A stretch of DNA of 64,000 bases from Ancylostoma caninum (GCA_037903475.1 JBAJFG010000073.1:620001-684000), one strand, 5' to 3'. Counted from the first letter of the stretch, positions 37,370 to 60,582 are shown. Made by a program: numbers and translations. Notes: generated by a model from the sequence alone, not told the origin.

Positions 37370-39651
37370 ACTTCTGAAGATTCGCTTCAGGTGAGTCGAG
37401 TGTCTGGTTATTCACTGTTGAAGAGCACACACGTTTCGAAGAAAAGTCTTCCTTTCGTGGAACGCAAACTAAGAATGAAACATAGCCGCCGTTCATCGAG
37501 ATGTTTTGAATATATGATAGGACTTGCAAGACTTGTAGGGATCTTCAGTATGGTGATTACCATCAGCATTACTGGTAGACGACCGCTCAACCCATACTCT
37601 ATCCGTACTTCATGAACTCGTCATTTGCTGATATGAAGCATCAGGATCAGTGCTAGAGCGGTGTCCCGATAGTCGAAAGCAGTAAACATCTCTAAGAAGA
37701 ACTACTGCAAGTGTAACGTAGTTGATTAAGGAAACTCCGAGATTCTGTGCAGAGAGCCAAGCTACGTGAATAAAAATGCAATGCTCAAGTACATGTTCTC
37801 ATTGTAATAGGTACAGCCTTAGAACATGCTTCTCTTGAATGTCACTATTTCCTAGAGACAGCGGTGCCGGAAATTTTCGTGACCGAAATTTTGTTCATTC
37901 CAAATAGCAATTATCCCAGCAACAAGCAGTAACGAGCAATTCTAGAAATCATAGTAGAAATCAGCATTCTCGACATATTTATTCATTTAGTCAACACCCC
38001 AAATTGGTGTGCCTTAAGGCAGTGTATCACCCCATTATGGGTATCGAGATACCAACGGAATACGGTCCTACTCGACGCGCTAATTCCAAAGATGTACTTG
38101 AAGTACGAAGAAACGGTGAACAACCCTGTTCTGAAGGCCAAATTTGATATTGGAGTGGACGAGTTTCCTTGTTCGGAAGCTAGAGAAAGAAGATGAAAAG
38201 TTTAGTGTATCCCCACACTCCGCCAGTTCAAAATAAATAGAAATGAACCGGTGATATAAGAGATAAGGATCATGGAAATGATGCGCATCGATTGCCACGT
38301 TACTTCGGCATGGATCGTTGCCGAACGGAGCTCATCGCCCATACTTTCGAAGATGGCAAAATGAACTGGCGATGTGAGTGACAGCAACAATGGAAACGAT
38401 GCCTATCGATCGCCGCGCCCCTTTGATTATCATCCTTCTTACATCTGGGGTCTCCTCATTCACTTTATCCATGTGGTCATCGCCGGCGGTCGTGGCGATC
38501 GCGACGACGCCGGCTGTAGTGGCGATCGCCACGATTGCTGGCGAAGTCTGGGGATACTCTTATCGACTGAGCAAGTATTGCGGTGCTAAAAAAAACATGT
38601 CGCACCCTCAGCAAGTTCCTGGTGCGCACTGAAACTTCTCGTCCACTGGAAAGAAAGAAACTCGTAACTTTTCTAGTTTTCGACGTTTACGCGAAAGTTA
38701 AACGTAGTATCCAGGCAAAATTTTCGAGTATTCGGTTTCTGTGGTTTCTAGGCCAGTTTGGCTCACTCATTCCAGGTTAAGAAACTTACAGATCAGAAAA
38801 CCCTCGGGAAAACCTTTTTCAGAGATCCTTAACTGATTCGGACGAAATGTCCGACGGCTCCCTCTCGTCAGTAGAGGACGCGGAGAAAATTTTCATCGAT
38901 CGATAGCGGCAGTTCGCTGCCTCAGTTTAGCTTCAATAAGTCAGTTTGTTTTCCTTCAGGAGTCCGAATCTCTGCTATAGCACTTTTTGAGCAATTTCAA
39001 CAAAAAGAGGTAAATTTCGATTATTGCTGTTGTCGGCAATGTATGAGGGCAGAAACTGTCTTTTTCACAGAGTAAGTTTTTCATCTTTTGTCGTTTCTTG
39101 GTAACTACTCGATGTGAAGGTCAAGATTGATTAACGAAATATTTTGCTGCCCGATCTACAGTTCATAAATAACCACCTCCGTAATGTAATCGTCAAAACT
39201 CCATTAAGTATAGAACCGTAAACCACAGATCCAGGATCATCTAAAATGAAGAGCTGGAGTGTCCAGCAACAGTAAATGGATGTTTAGGACACATACGCAA
39301 ACTTGAGACGCATACACAGAGATGAGTCAATCACACGCTGCCATAGTCGGCTTGATATTTTCCAACGATGCTCCAGGTTACACCAATTTTCCCCGCAGGA
39401 TGGCAGACGCCGGGTGGGTGGGCTGGGCACTGGGTCTAAGGCGGATATCTCGCTTATTTCTGCGACTTTTTTGCTGAAACTTTGGCAATTGCCTGTGGCT
39501 GTGGAGCCCATCCGCTATCATAAAATAATGAGCACTCAAGCTCAAAGGTTTTGCCTTGACACTGCCTTTAAAGTACATATTTGTGATCAGCGACTCGCAT
39601 ATGTTCGACTTACGTGAGAATCTTGAACGCGGTTCCTGAGCTGACAAGCTA
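37370..39651. other. No gene recognised
   Basis: Contains a pair of diverged direct repeats (about 38235-38300 and 38355-38410, sharing ATGCGCATCGATTGCC-like blocks) followed by an array-like stretch of GTGGCGATCGCCACGATTGC-type palindromes at 38480-38545. No supported exon. Confidence 0.45.
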
Positions 39652-39937
39652 CCTTCAATAACCACTCTGAACTTTCTGCCCGCGGTGGACTCGCGGTTGC
39701 CCGCGATAAATCCGCACGTGCCCGCAGTGGACAACCGGGAGTGACGTGACTACCGCGCTATGCCCGCACATGATCCCGGTGGACCCGCACATGCCCGCGG
39801 TGGACCCGCAATGACATGGCTATCCGCGGTGGACCCGCATATGTCACACGGTGGACCCGCACATGCCCGCGGTGGACCAGCAGTAGTGCTGATTGCGTCA
39901 TCAATGCCAAAAAAACCTCCACGCGCGATGCACGCAT

Positions 39938-40016
39938 GGCCGAATGGTTAAGAGAGCGGACTTGGAAACATGAGTTCGAAAAGGTACGTGGGTTCGAATC
40001 CAGTGGTGTAAAAACG
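39938..40016 (+). repeat. tRNA-like sequence (degenerate tRNA or SINE head)
   Basis: A box TGGCCGAATGG and B box GGTTCGAATCC are present with the longer spacing of Leu/Ser-type tRNAs. Acceptor and T stems are only partly paired and the anticodon stem is broken. It lies between the two inverted minisatellite blocks of the 39.65-40.35 kb element. Confidence 0.5.
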
Positions 40017-40178
40017 CTTTCAGGATGAAATATCAGTGCCATCGTGGATTTGCCTCCTCCTCCTCATGAAAGGGTCTTCGATACAGGACTAGAAGAAAAT
40101 AACCAGTCCCTTGAAAATGCATGTTCCCGCGGTGGAGCCGCACATGCCCGCGGTGGAGCCGCACATGGCCGCGGTGGC

Positions 40179-40310
40179 GAACCGCGGATCCACCTCGGGC
40201 GAACCGCGGATCCACCTCGGGCGAACCGCGGATCCACCTCGGGCGAACCGCGGATCCACCTCGGGCGAACCGCGGATCCACCTCGGGCGTACCGCGGATC
40301 CACCACGGGC
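40179..40310 (+). repeat. 22-bp tandem repeat, six copies
   Basis: Six consecutive 22-bp units of GAACCGCGGATCCACCTCGG plus GC; the last unit has two changes. Each carries CCGCGG and GGATCC sites, strongly GC-rich against an AT-rich background. Confidence 0.95.
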
Positions 40311-40553
40311 AGAAAGTTCAGAGCAGTGATATCGTGGTCAGTGATACAATGAATGTAAAAGCGACAATTCAAAAGATACACCTTACTTCAACTATCCACC
40401 AGTTAAGATTAATCTGTAATAATCTAAGGATGTTTAATGTATTTCTGCAGAAACACCACTTAGAAGAAAAATCAACTTTCCTACAAAAAATAGAAGCCAG
40501 ATATACCCGCATTAGTCATATAAAGAGATTGGATGAATGCCAGCATTCAAACA

Positions 40554-40811
40554 GGATGAGTTGTAGCATGAAATAAATGGGTGCTTTTGTTCACAATCAC
40601 TCGCTTTCCTTGTGAAAAAACCCACTTCCATTCCCACTTCTTTCTATTCCAAGCTCGTACCAGTCAAGTATTCTTTGTAGAACTGATGCCAAAACGCCTT
40701 TTTCTGTGAGACTTGACACAATCGATTACTACATTCGTTTTCACTGTCGTTCTGAACCTGGGATACAGCAAACTCTGTGGGAGCAGAATTACCGTGGGCG
40801 CTCCTTTTAAA
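40554..40811 (+). repeat. Dispersed repeat family, copy B (first half)
   Basis: Colinear with 479-740; starts GATGAGTTGTAGCATGAAAT and includes CTATTCCAAGCTCG. Same orientation as copy A. Confidence 0.75.
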
Positions 40812-41847
40812 CAATAGAATTATATGCAAAGAATTCTCTTATACTTAGCAGGTCCAGGATTGAAATCTCCTCATGACTAGCACTGTACCTACTTTCATAG
40901 CCATTAAGCTTTTCCGGATCAGAAAACGTAAGAAAACCACACGAACTCCTTGCTTTTTCATGTGTGTTGTACATACCCGAAAAGCTGAAGTGGACACCTC
41001 TGTTGCACACGCATTACCTTTTCGTTTGTTTGCTCGATTTGTTCATCTTCCTGTTACTATCCTTTAATGATTAATACTCGTGACGTCTGGGGAACAAGGG
41101 CCTAAACACAGGTCGATCAAACTCCTTGGAATTCAGTGAAACCAGAAGTTTCCGATGGTTCTAGCGGCTATCCAGTTCCTGGTTCTTTGTCCATTCTTGC
41201 TTGCTTCCTTGCTAAATATTTGATGCGACGTTCATGGCAACCAGCAGGTTTGCAGCATAGCTGTAATGGCTCCGAATCCGACATGTAGTCTGCTCTTCGT
41301 CTGTGAGTTTTCTTGTACACCCTGGACTCTTTGGAAGTTATAATACACGTTTTATAGTGTATTGTATGTATCACTATACTGTCGTTGGTATGCGCCAGCT
41401 TGTACGTAGAATACAAGCCAAAGTAGTGCGGCGAAAAACAACAGAACGAAGGAAATTTCCACAAGTTCTTCATGCGAACTCAAATTTCGAGATAGAAGAA
41501 ATAGAGGCCACGAGGGAGTAGTGGAAGTAGGGGTACGATGGAGCACCGCATTCATGAATGCATGAAAAAAAAGAGAATCATTGAAAAGTTTGAGGCTTTT
41601 TGAAGCAGAAATTTTTGAAGCTTTGTGGACAAAGCTCACTCAGCTTGCATTGTTATTATAATGCCACTATTACCACTATCACCGGTGGCACTTCCCACGA
41701 CCATTATTGGCTAAAATTTGCAAATACGGGCAACTGAGTCAGAAGCAGCTTACCATGATGAAGGATTGACAAACTGGTACATTTCCATGGGCGAGTTCAC
41801 ACAATGTGAAATACTTTATTCATGTTGCAAACCATATTAAAATTCAG
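40812..41847. other. Region upstream of the nicotinic-like receptor exons
   Basis: The missing 5' exon should lie here or further left. A signal-peptide-like start, MVLAAIQFLVLCPFLLASLL, occurs at 41155 (+) but runs into a stop without a usable donor in the right phase, so I did not join it. Confidence 0.35.
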
Positions 41848-52715
<10,868 letters not shown>

Positions 52716-53789
52716 AGACATGACATGCTATTATAAAAGCTGTAATTGGTTGTATTTTATTAGGTGCGTGCAAAAGTTCCGGGCAGCTTCACTTAATTTT
52801 TTTTTTGAAACGGCATAAGTCGGCTCAAAGTCAACAATCTTGATCAAATCAAAAAGCATTGGCACCTGCAGTGTTGCCAACGCAGCACATAAAGATTTTC
52901 CCAGAAGCCTTGAATTTGACAGGTTTACACTTGAAAAAGTGGCACACATCGTTTTTGAGTAGGGTCTGTTCATTAAAAGTTTTACAGCGGATGAGACAAT
53001 TTAGACGCTTGAAAGGGGGATATTTTGTTGGGGACAGGTCAAGAGATTATATGGAACACATGCGAATTTCAAAGCCCAAATTGTCCATTTTTTACACGGT
53101 TGACACTATAACATGCTGATATCGGTAATCCCGCAGTAGTAGCGGACCACATATGCTTGCCTGTGTTGGCCTTATTTTTGAGAGTTTTCCCATGATTACT
53201 CTGGAGCGTATTACTCACAATAATGGCACATCTGTTTTGAAAAAAAAATCGTTGCGGATTACTCAAGTTGCTGACCAGAAAAGTGCAAAAAATTTTCTAA
53301 ACGTGTAGCAATGGTTTGTCCCCTTTTTATGTGGGTCGCTGATATCTAAATCCTGAATCGACCTTTTCCTATTAACCTTATTAACGTACACGACCCACAC
53401 TGCATTATTAATAGGAATCCGTCCAAGAGACAACTTGCTAGAAAATCAGTAGATCAAATATATGCAGTCGCCTAGGTGGCGACACTGGTGTTCTTCGCTC
53501 AGCTCAAACAAAACCCGTTTACTCATCTTTCTTTCCTTACTGATTTTCTTCAAGTGAGGGACATATTTGGGTAATTACCTCGTAATGCCCTGCACAACTT
53601 ACACTGGGACTAATTCAACCTGGCCCTTTCGATGTCCTCTTTGAAGATCAAGTTACTGACTAGCTCGTGGAGCATTTTCTATGCTCTCTTTTTTGTCTAG
53701 ATTCCATAACAGCCCACGAGTCTCTTGCATTTTGGAGAAGATACACTGCACGACCGAAAAGTTGGAACTATGGGTTGCTCCCTTAGCAG
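52716..53789. other. 3' flank of the nicotinic-like receptor gene
   Basis: TTATTAGGTGCGTGCAAAAG at about 52759 resembles a mariner-type end, but no partner end or transposase could be confirmed. No AATAAA close to the stop at 52715; ATTATAAAAGC is the nearest AT-rich block. Confidence 0.4.
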
Positions 53790-54045
53790 CTCGTCCGAAT
53801 TTGAATTCATAAAGCAAAATTCTGCAAATTTGCTGACTGTATCTAACATTAGTATTATGGATAAAACACAGCAACGCTGTGATTTAGATCCGAACCAAAA
53901 GTGATATAGGTAGCAGAGGTTCCAGGCTACCAGTACATATGAAAAAGAATGCAAGATATGGAAACTGCAAGGAGCAAAACAACATCAAACGATGAAATAC
54001 CACCAACTGCCCCGGAACTTTTGCACGCACCTAATATTTATTTGT
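53790..54045 (+). repeat. Dispersed repeat family, copy C (second half)
   Basis: Colinear with about 790-1000 of copy A: GCTGTGATTTAGATCCGAAC, then AAACGATGAAATACCACCAA, then CTGCCCCGGAACTTTTGCAC. Confidence 0.7.
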
Positions 54046-54048
54046 GTG

Positions 54049-55604
54049 TCAGAAAACCTCGACAAACGGCGAATGGAAAACCTGTGCACAACCAGACGGG
54101 CACCGGTGCCAGTGACCGTGGCGACGGTAAAGATCACGGGCCGGCACCACTATCCATTGGCGACAAGAATGGCGACACATCAATGACCGCACAGCGTACG
54201 AAAAGTCCACACATGGATTATTTCGCGCTCTCGTCGCAATGCGAAGTAGCGCCGTTCCAGTATTTTTACTGTCGCCATGAGTAGTTCCACTAGTGGCGCC
54301 GATAAAGGCACATGTGCCCGTTTGGGTCGGCACCGGTGCTCAGAATTTTCTGAGTGGTGGCCCTGTGCATTTGGTGGCAAAGCCGAACTCGTGCCCACCC
54401 CACAACAATGGAACTTCTGCCAGTTGCCATCTGTCTTGCTCTGGAGGAATACGTGGTAGAGACGTTTCTTTTCGCGCATCTTCGCTTTTACTTCATAGCC
54501 ACGCTTGTCTGTCAATTCTTCGGCGACCTGGTCTAGTCGTGCCAAGCTCTGACCGTGCCACTTCTACAATGGCTAGGGTTGCTTTCTTCCAAGTCTCGTC
54601 GACGGTCGTGACCGGCGGTAACTTGATGGTGGGAGTAACAGTAGCTTCCTTCTCTTTTAATCGCCATCACTTAATTCGTGCCGGTCCGCACCGTTCGTCA
54701 CGCATCCTCCTTGGCGGCATGATTTTCATGGTGCAGATAAGCGGACGATGTTGTGTGGCCACGGTCTCGTACGGTAGCACCTTCGCATCGGTAACTAGCT
54801 TTTGATCGCGATGTCTTACGAGAACGAAGTCGATCTGGCTCTTTACATTACCACTGTAGTAGGAGATGAGGTGTGAAGGGCGCTTTCGGAACTTTGTATT
54901 CATTATGGGTTGTGAGAGTCAGCATATTCCAGGATGCGCTCGCCATCTTCATTCCGTGTCACGTAGCCAAAGCCTCCATGGCATCTGTAACCGTCCTTTG
55001 TCATTCCTACGTGGCCATTTAGATCTCCTGCGACAACGATTGTGTCTTCCTGTGGTACTTCCGCGGTCTTCTCGTCAAGCAACATCCAGAAGTTATCTTT
55101 TACCTGATCACAACAGCCTGTCTGTGGTGCGTACGCCGAGAAGAAGTGAAGGCATTTATCTGCGGTGATGATGACGACCTTCATGAGGCGGCCATCGAAA
55201 CGCTGCACTTCGGGTATCGAATCCTGGAAGCGCTGAGAGATGATTATGCGCACAACGTTCTTGGTCTTTGGACTTTCGTTGTAGACTATTTTGAAGCCGT
55301 GACCTAGCTCCTTTGACTTGCTACCAGACCATCTCGTTTCTTGCACAGCGCACAAGTCAATTCTACGCCACTCGGGTGCTGCTTCCAGTTCACATGAGCG
55401 GCATGTCAACGTGCCAACGTTCAAAGTCGCAATGCGCGTCTTGGCTACGTTGTGATCCTTAACGATTCGCATTCTTGCCCCCCGATGCCACCGTTCGCGA
55501 AACATCGAGAACCTTCGCACATTTTTCACACTAACCGGGCTCCGAAAGTGCGCGTCGATTCCCGTGGTCGCCGTGGCTTTTATCTTAGAACTATTTGTCG
55601 TCAC
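54049..55604 (-). pseudogene. RTE-type non-LTR retrotransposon fragment: APE-like endonuclease
   Basis: A 233-aa open part (54903-55604) carries the endonuclease order: TRIATLNVGTLT, then IDLCAVQETRWSG, SAYAPQTGC and IVVAGDLNGHVG. It stops after ADSHNP. The continuation in a shifted frame (54667-54903: SQIDFVLVRHRDQKLVTDAK and TQHRPLICTMKI, with the conserved SQIDF and HRPL blocks) shows a frameshift near 54903. A further decayed stretch reaches about 54.05 kb. No reverse transcriptase follows. In hookworm annotations such frames are often named craniofacial development protein 2-like. Dead copy. Confidence 0.85.
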
Positions 55605-55682
55605 TGATCATGGGGATGTGACGTGGGATCTTCCTGAGCCGGCCTGTCACGACGGCCTGTCGCTCGAATACGGGAGGCGGTG

Positions 55683-55770
55683 GCGGCGGGATTCGAACCC
55701 GGGACCCCGTTGGGACATGGTGCTCTAAAGCAGCACCGTAGACCACTAGGCCATCTCGCTCTCTGTTACA
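55683..55770 (-). repeat. tRNA-like Pol III promoter unit (SINE-head type)
   Basis: The minus strand shows an A box TGGCCTAGTGG and a B box GGTTCGAATCC at tRNA spacing. A good anticodon-type stem (GTGCT / AGCAC) encloses a seven-base loop. The acceptor arms do not pair and the base before the anticodon is C instead of U, so I do not call it a functional tRNA. It lies about 80 bp upstream of the endonuclease frame and points the same way. Confidence 0.6.
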
Positions 55771-56170
55771 CCACTATCGTTCACAGCATACCATCGTTGT
55801 TCATTATTGTTATTGTACGTTACTTACATTGCTTAAAATGTATTGGGGATTTACCGTTAAGCAGGTTTGGAAGAGCTCATGATCGTCGGCATAGAGTGCG
55901 GTGAGGTCTCTCCAGGTCAGGCCCTGGTTCCTGATCTAAATCTTGGGTACTTCTAACCATGTCTGTTCCATGGTGACGACCAATTGGGCCTTCTCCCCGA
56001 AGGCGAATCGGGTAGCGGCGCGTTTGGATAGATGCGGTGAACGCCGCACTTGTTAAGGAGATTTTGATGGAGGTTGTGGGCTTCCATCTGGCACCTTTTG
56101 CACAGGAACTTGCATGTAAAACTGTCCAGGTCCTCTCTGAGGACGGCTCTGATGGGATTCGGCAGTTTTT

Positions 56171-56226
56171 CTTTTCTGCACAGGTGCCGTTGTTGGTCGC
56201 CATGTAGTTGCACCTGTGCAGAAAAG
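56171..56226. repeat. Perfect 17-bp inverted repeat, 22-nt loop
   Basis: CTTTTCTGCACAGGTGC and the exact inverse GCACCTGTGCAGAAAAG. It lies within a 173-codon minus-strand open frame (55953-56474) of unknown origin that contains a Cys/His patch (FTCKFLCKRCQMEAHNLH). Confidence 0.85.
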
Positions 56227-56624
56227 AACCTCGTAGACCAGGAAGTGTAGTGCCTCTGTCGGAATCTGGGACAGCGAGTACCGTGAAGCTCTCTCATGAC
56301 GTCCGAAAGGCGGACCATGCGGATGAAATGGTCCCTCTCCGTTGTGATTGGCGGGAGCAGTTCTAGATGACGCTGCATTCTGCGTTTTTTGTCAACGGTG
56401 ATATCTGCCGCACGGCGTTCGACTTGCATGCGTCGGTTCACATTAGCGACGTAATTGACAGAATGAACGAGCATCTTGCTCAGTTGCTTCGAGTGGTTAG
56501 CTGCAGTGACATAGATATGACTGCGAAATTTTCAGAAAACTGAGGTTTTTACTCTGTGTTAGTGCAGACGCTTTCTCGAAACAAACGGATGTCGTGACTA
56601 AGGAATCGCATCGAGAATTCATCA

Positions 56625-57150
56625 GGGGATGCGGCAATAGCATCCACCAGCTGGGGTGACCGCGTAGTTTCAGCCTCTCCTTAGCTTCCTAGATGCTGCA
56701 GCTCTCATAAAACCGGTTGCACGGCATACGTTCCCCAACCACGACCGGAGCCTGCCGCGCGCCGCGAGTCCTCTCGCTCCCTGCGTCTCCGATTGCTAAC
56801 GGGTCCCTGTACCGCCTCCACCCACCACCCCCCTGTCTATGCTCTAGCCCCTCGCGGCCGCCGCAGCGCGAGTGGGGAACGTATCTCATGTAATCCATAA
56901 AGCCGTCCATTTTTGCTTTGGAAGTGCCTACAGCGCCGCAACGGTGGAAGGGTGGTTTTTCTGCTGCGTACATTGTGCAGCCTGAAAGCTTGTAAACATT
57001 CCGTCACACCTATGCTGCGGGACCGCCAGCGAAGGTGATGAAATCACTACCTCATGCATGCGGGAGCAGTGACGTAATTGCGAGTCCCGAGACGAATGTG
57101 TCTGAGTCCCTAAAAATCGGGCATTTCGCGGTCTGCGCCTCAAGATTACG
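56625..57150. repeat. Dispersed repeat, copy 2, with a GC-rich insertion
   Basis: Colinear with 50205-50545, but about 190 bp (roughly 56708-56898) are extra. The extra part is very GC-rich, contains CCGCGCGCCGCGAG, and is bounded by the perfect inverted pair ATACGTTCCCCA (56726-56737) and TGGGGAACGTAT (56873-56884). Confidence 0.85.
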
Positions 57151-60100
57151 GTGTCTATGAGTGCCGCTGCGTATCTCTAGCCACTCTAGCCCCCTTACGA
57201 CGCATTGTTTAATAGATAATGACAAAACTGCGCCTGAGGAACATTCGCGTGCAGCAATAGTTACTTAGCTAGAGCGTTAACAGCATTTTAGTTCTTATAA
57301 ATCTCGGTGTTTATTGTTTCTATTTTATGCGAAGTCCGAGACTGCCTGGCCAGGGCTTTTCTGCTCGAATTACCCGTAATAGTCGTAAATTGTCACACGT
57401 TGCAATATTCAGCACCTATTTTGTAAAACTCCGTATAGAAAAAGGTGAAGCGGCGCGTGTGACTTCTCCCCTAACTACGTATTAAAGCATTACTAATGTT
57501 CGAGAGAACAAGAGGAATCAGAATTTCAAAAGATGAAAAGCAGCCACTTGAGGTTGATGTCAAAACTATTAGGTGTGGAAATAAGGTCGCGTGCTCTTCT
57601 GAGAGCTGCGCTTCCTACCTTCTATCTATAAATATTATGCGGAGTATTCTATATAGTTCTGAAATACTTTCCTTTCCCTCACTCTTTACATGAGAAAATC
57701 AAGTCAATCAAGCATTAGAAATCATAAAAAAGCATCCACTTCGGAGCAAACAGTACGTTTAAAACATTCCTCTTAATGAAATCTACTTTGCGTTGTTGTG
57801 AGCCACATATGAGGTTGTTATAAATTGCCGAGGTAGTGTCATAATGCTAAGGTTCAAAGACAGTCGGACATAGATTTTTTGAATAGTTATTAACGGAATG
57901 AAAGTGGTTGAAACTGCTTGAGAGATCTGCGCATTATGCACATTGGATGTCACGCCGGAAAGAACCGTTCAGTATTGGTCTTCCGGATTCAGCTTTTACG
58001 TCATTGACTACCATTACTCCCAGGCTTCTGCGATGAAGACTTCCTTTCGCTGCTCGGAAGTAACAATAATTCCACAGAAACGAGCGTTAATAGATAATGG
58101 ACAGTGTTCCAACAAATGAAAAACTCAAAGTTTTCGAAACGTTCATTAACTACTGTGAAGCACATCTCCGCTACTTTCTGCCAAGATGCCGAGGAAACGA
58201 CTTTAACATGTGCAATAGATCGGTCCAGTCTTCTTTACTCAATGGCACATGTTATAAGTGGATGCACATGCACCCAAACAGCATAAATAAAATCGGTTTC
58301 TACCGGAAATCAAAAATAGTAGGAAAACGGAAGATCCCGCACATCTCGAAGCCCAATTCAAAAAGGATATCAGCTGTAGTACCACGCGTCTCTGCAATAA
58401 AGTCGTCCGTGTTATAACAGCGAATCACAAAAAATTCTCTTTCTTCTAAGGAACGAGTACAAAGCACCAGTCAGTTCTTAAAAATAATGCGAAATAAAAA
58501 TAATGCGGCGCCTCTCAGCAGACGGGCGGTGTTGTGTGATGCAAGGATGATTGAGAGCGACTGCACTTTGATTAACCAACACCACTGTCCAGATCAGAAA
58601 TTAATAGTCCAACCATAACCTCCGTCCAGTCGCTACAGCAGTTAAACAGTTAAGCAGTTAAACACCAAATCCGACTCCAGTGAACAGTCTGTCCACGCAT
58701 TTGTTTGAATTTAACATATGTGGTGCAACGGAAAGACAAAATTGTTGCCTCTTTTGAGAAGATCTGAAGGTCATATTCTCGTCTGAGACCAGTATTTTTT
58801 CACAACACGTCGCAAGTTCAGCATCTAATCAATTCAGTCGCTAATGTAAGCAAAGTTGCTTTCAAAAAGCGATCGACACTCTGAATTTTCCTCGTCACAA
58901 GAAAATGTTTGCTCCAGTTCGGTTCAGCTTGTTTGCTCCGGCTCCAAATTTTACCTGACGCGTCCCAATCATTTATTTATTCTTCAAATCCTAACACTAT
59001 CGCCCCTACTGTTCTTCAAGAAGAGGAGACCATTACAGTCAAATGAAGTCGAAATTCGCACTTAAAATGACAGTGTCACTGGCCAGTTTGACATGTGACT
59101 ACAGTTCAAGTTGTAAACTGCCGTCTGGTCTCGGAGAATCTTTACCAACCAAATAAACACACGATGCATAAGAAAATCTCTACTGCGAATTTGGTTTACG
59201 AGGCATAGCTGGAATAGTGGGGAGACAGCTTTCGCAAAAGTGAAGGTTGTCGTGAATGTTATCTTTTACACGGGTGAGGGCATGAGGACCGGGGGGCGGG
59301 GGTATTTACTTACTACTACTCGTACTACGAGGGCGACATATTTCTTCCCCTACATTACCTTGGAACCACTTCTCCCCAACGAAAGGGTTTGTTGTTCCCT
59401 CGCCAACTCATAAGAGAAGAAGACTTCGCCATTCTGTTCATTCACAGTAAGGCATACAATCCCTCACACACTTCGGCTTCATCTCAAATCCGATTTGTTG
59501 CTTCTGAAACATCTTTCCGTTGTGAGTTGTGTCCTTCCTCGCAGTATAATGCTCGTGTTAGTAGTGTAAACCTACAGCATCATTTGTTAAAGGGAATGAG
59601 GCTCCTGATGGTTTCAGTGCATCGTGCACTTGACGTGGAACATCCCTTGCGTTGCTACATCCTGGAGGGTTGCAGAACTAGGTGCGAAAACAAGTCCACC
59701 AGCTCTGGGAATGGACCTTTGGTGAGCGGTCGTGTCTATTCCCTCAAAGTACCGTATCAAGAGAAGCTCGTTATATGTAGTCATGACTTTGTGGTCCAAG
59801 GGATTTGAGCCTTGCTTGATTCTTTGAGAAAATCATTGACCACCGTAACAAGTTGCGCCAGTCAAGAGATTCTTCGCCGGGAGAGCGTCTTCAATTTAGC
59901 GATTGATCCTGTTAGAAAAGAACGTTAGTGATTCTTCTGATTGTTTTCGAATGCATTGTTTTTTCACGCGCTAGATCCAAATAATGACTTGTGGAAAAAT
60001 GTTCTTTGAGCTTAGGAATGGCGAATTGCCAATTTTGCTTTTGCTCGTCAGATGGGCTGTCATAGACGTTTTAACAGGTCCTTTTAGATGAACTGAAAGG

Positions 60101-60582
60101 AGACGAGCCATGAACTGAAAGGAGACGAGCCATTTTCTTTTCGTTCAATTTCATACGGAAATTTCTGTGAAATTGCCGGTAAATTACATAAGGTATCGGC
60201 TTGTACCAATGCACAAATAGTAGCTGTAGGTATGGTCTCAGATGGTCTCTGAGGCAGTAATCTCCCACAGAAGGTTCTCGAGGTCAGCCATGGTACTGCA
60301 AGTAAAGGCACTGGAAGTGGGAACTCGGTTTAAAACTCCGCTGCACTTCAGTATAGTAATGAAACTCTCCGATCCTGACGATCCTGACAGAGAAAAGTTG
60401 GGGATTCGTCCGATCCCATAGAAAAAACGTCACTTTTTGCGCTCTGAGTTAAAGTACATAGTGACCGTGGGAAAACTGTTCCTTAAGCTTGGCAGCAGCA
60501 AATTGCGAGCTTTGTTTTTCTTTATCTGAAAGGTTGTTACGAACTGCTCTAGCAATCCTTTAAATGGATAGTAGGGGTGCCA
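57151..60582. other. No gene recognised; one duplicated coding-like motif
   Basis: Minus-strand readings at 59975-60060 (SDEQKQNWQFAIPKLKEHF) and 60451-60540 (SDKEKQSSQFAAAKLKEQF) are clearly related to each other, about 0.48 kb apart. They probably come from one duplicated repeat or decayed gene. No stop-free gene model. Confidence 0.4.

Larger units (their letters stand above)
39652..40345. mobile_element. Inverted-ended repeat unit with subterminal minisatellites
   Basis: The sequence CTCTGAACTTTCTGCCCG near 39676 occurs inverted near 40310, with related flanks on both sides. Inside, the left part holds irregular copies of GGTGGACCCGCACATGCCCG. The right part holds six 22-bp units (40179-40310) built on ACCGCGGATCCACCTCGGG, which read as a related motif in the opposite sense. 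The tRNA-like sequence is in between. It looks like a non-autonomous DNA element with tandem repeats beside its ends; no transposase seen. Confidence 0.5.

Noticed and set aside
38378..38632. Alternative signal-peptide-like start
   Set aside because: Overlaps locally duplicated sequence and palindromic GCGATCGCC repeats; no donor that joins in phase.
39938..40016. Functional Leu/Ser tRNA gene
   Set aside because: Anticodon stem is broken and the acceptor stem pairs only in part.
41155..41223. Signal peptide exon for the nicotinic-like receptor
   Set aside because: Hydrophobic leader is attractive, but no donor in the required phase occurs before the stop codon.
55683..55770. Functional tRNA gene
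   Set aside because: A and B boxes are good but the acceptor arms do not pair and position 33 is C; better explained as a SINE-type head.
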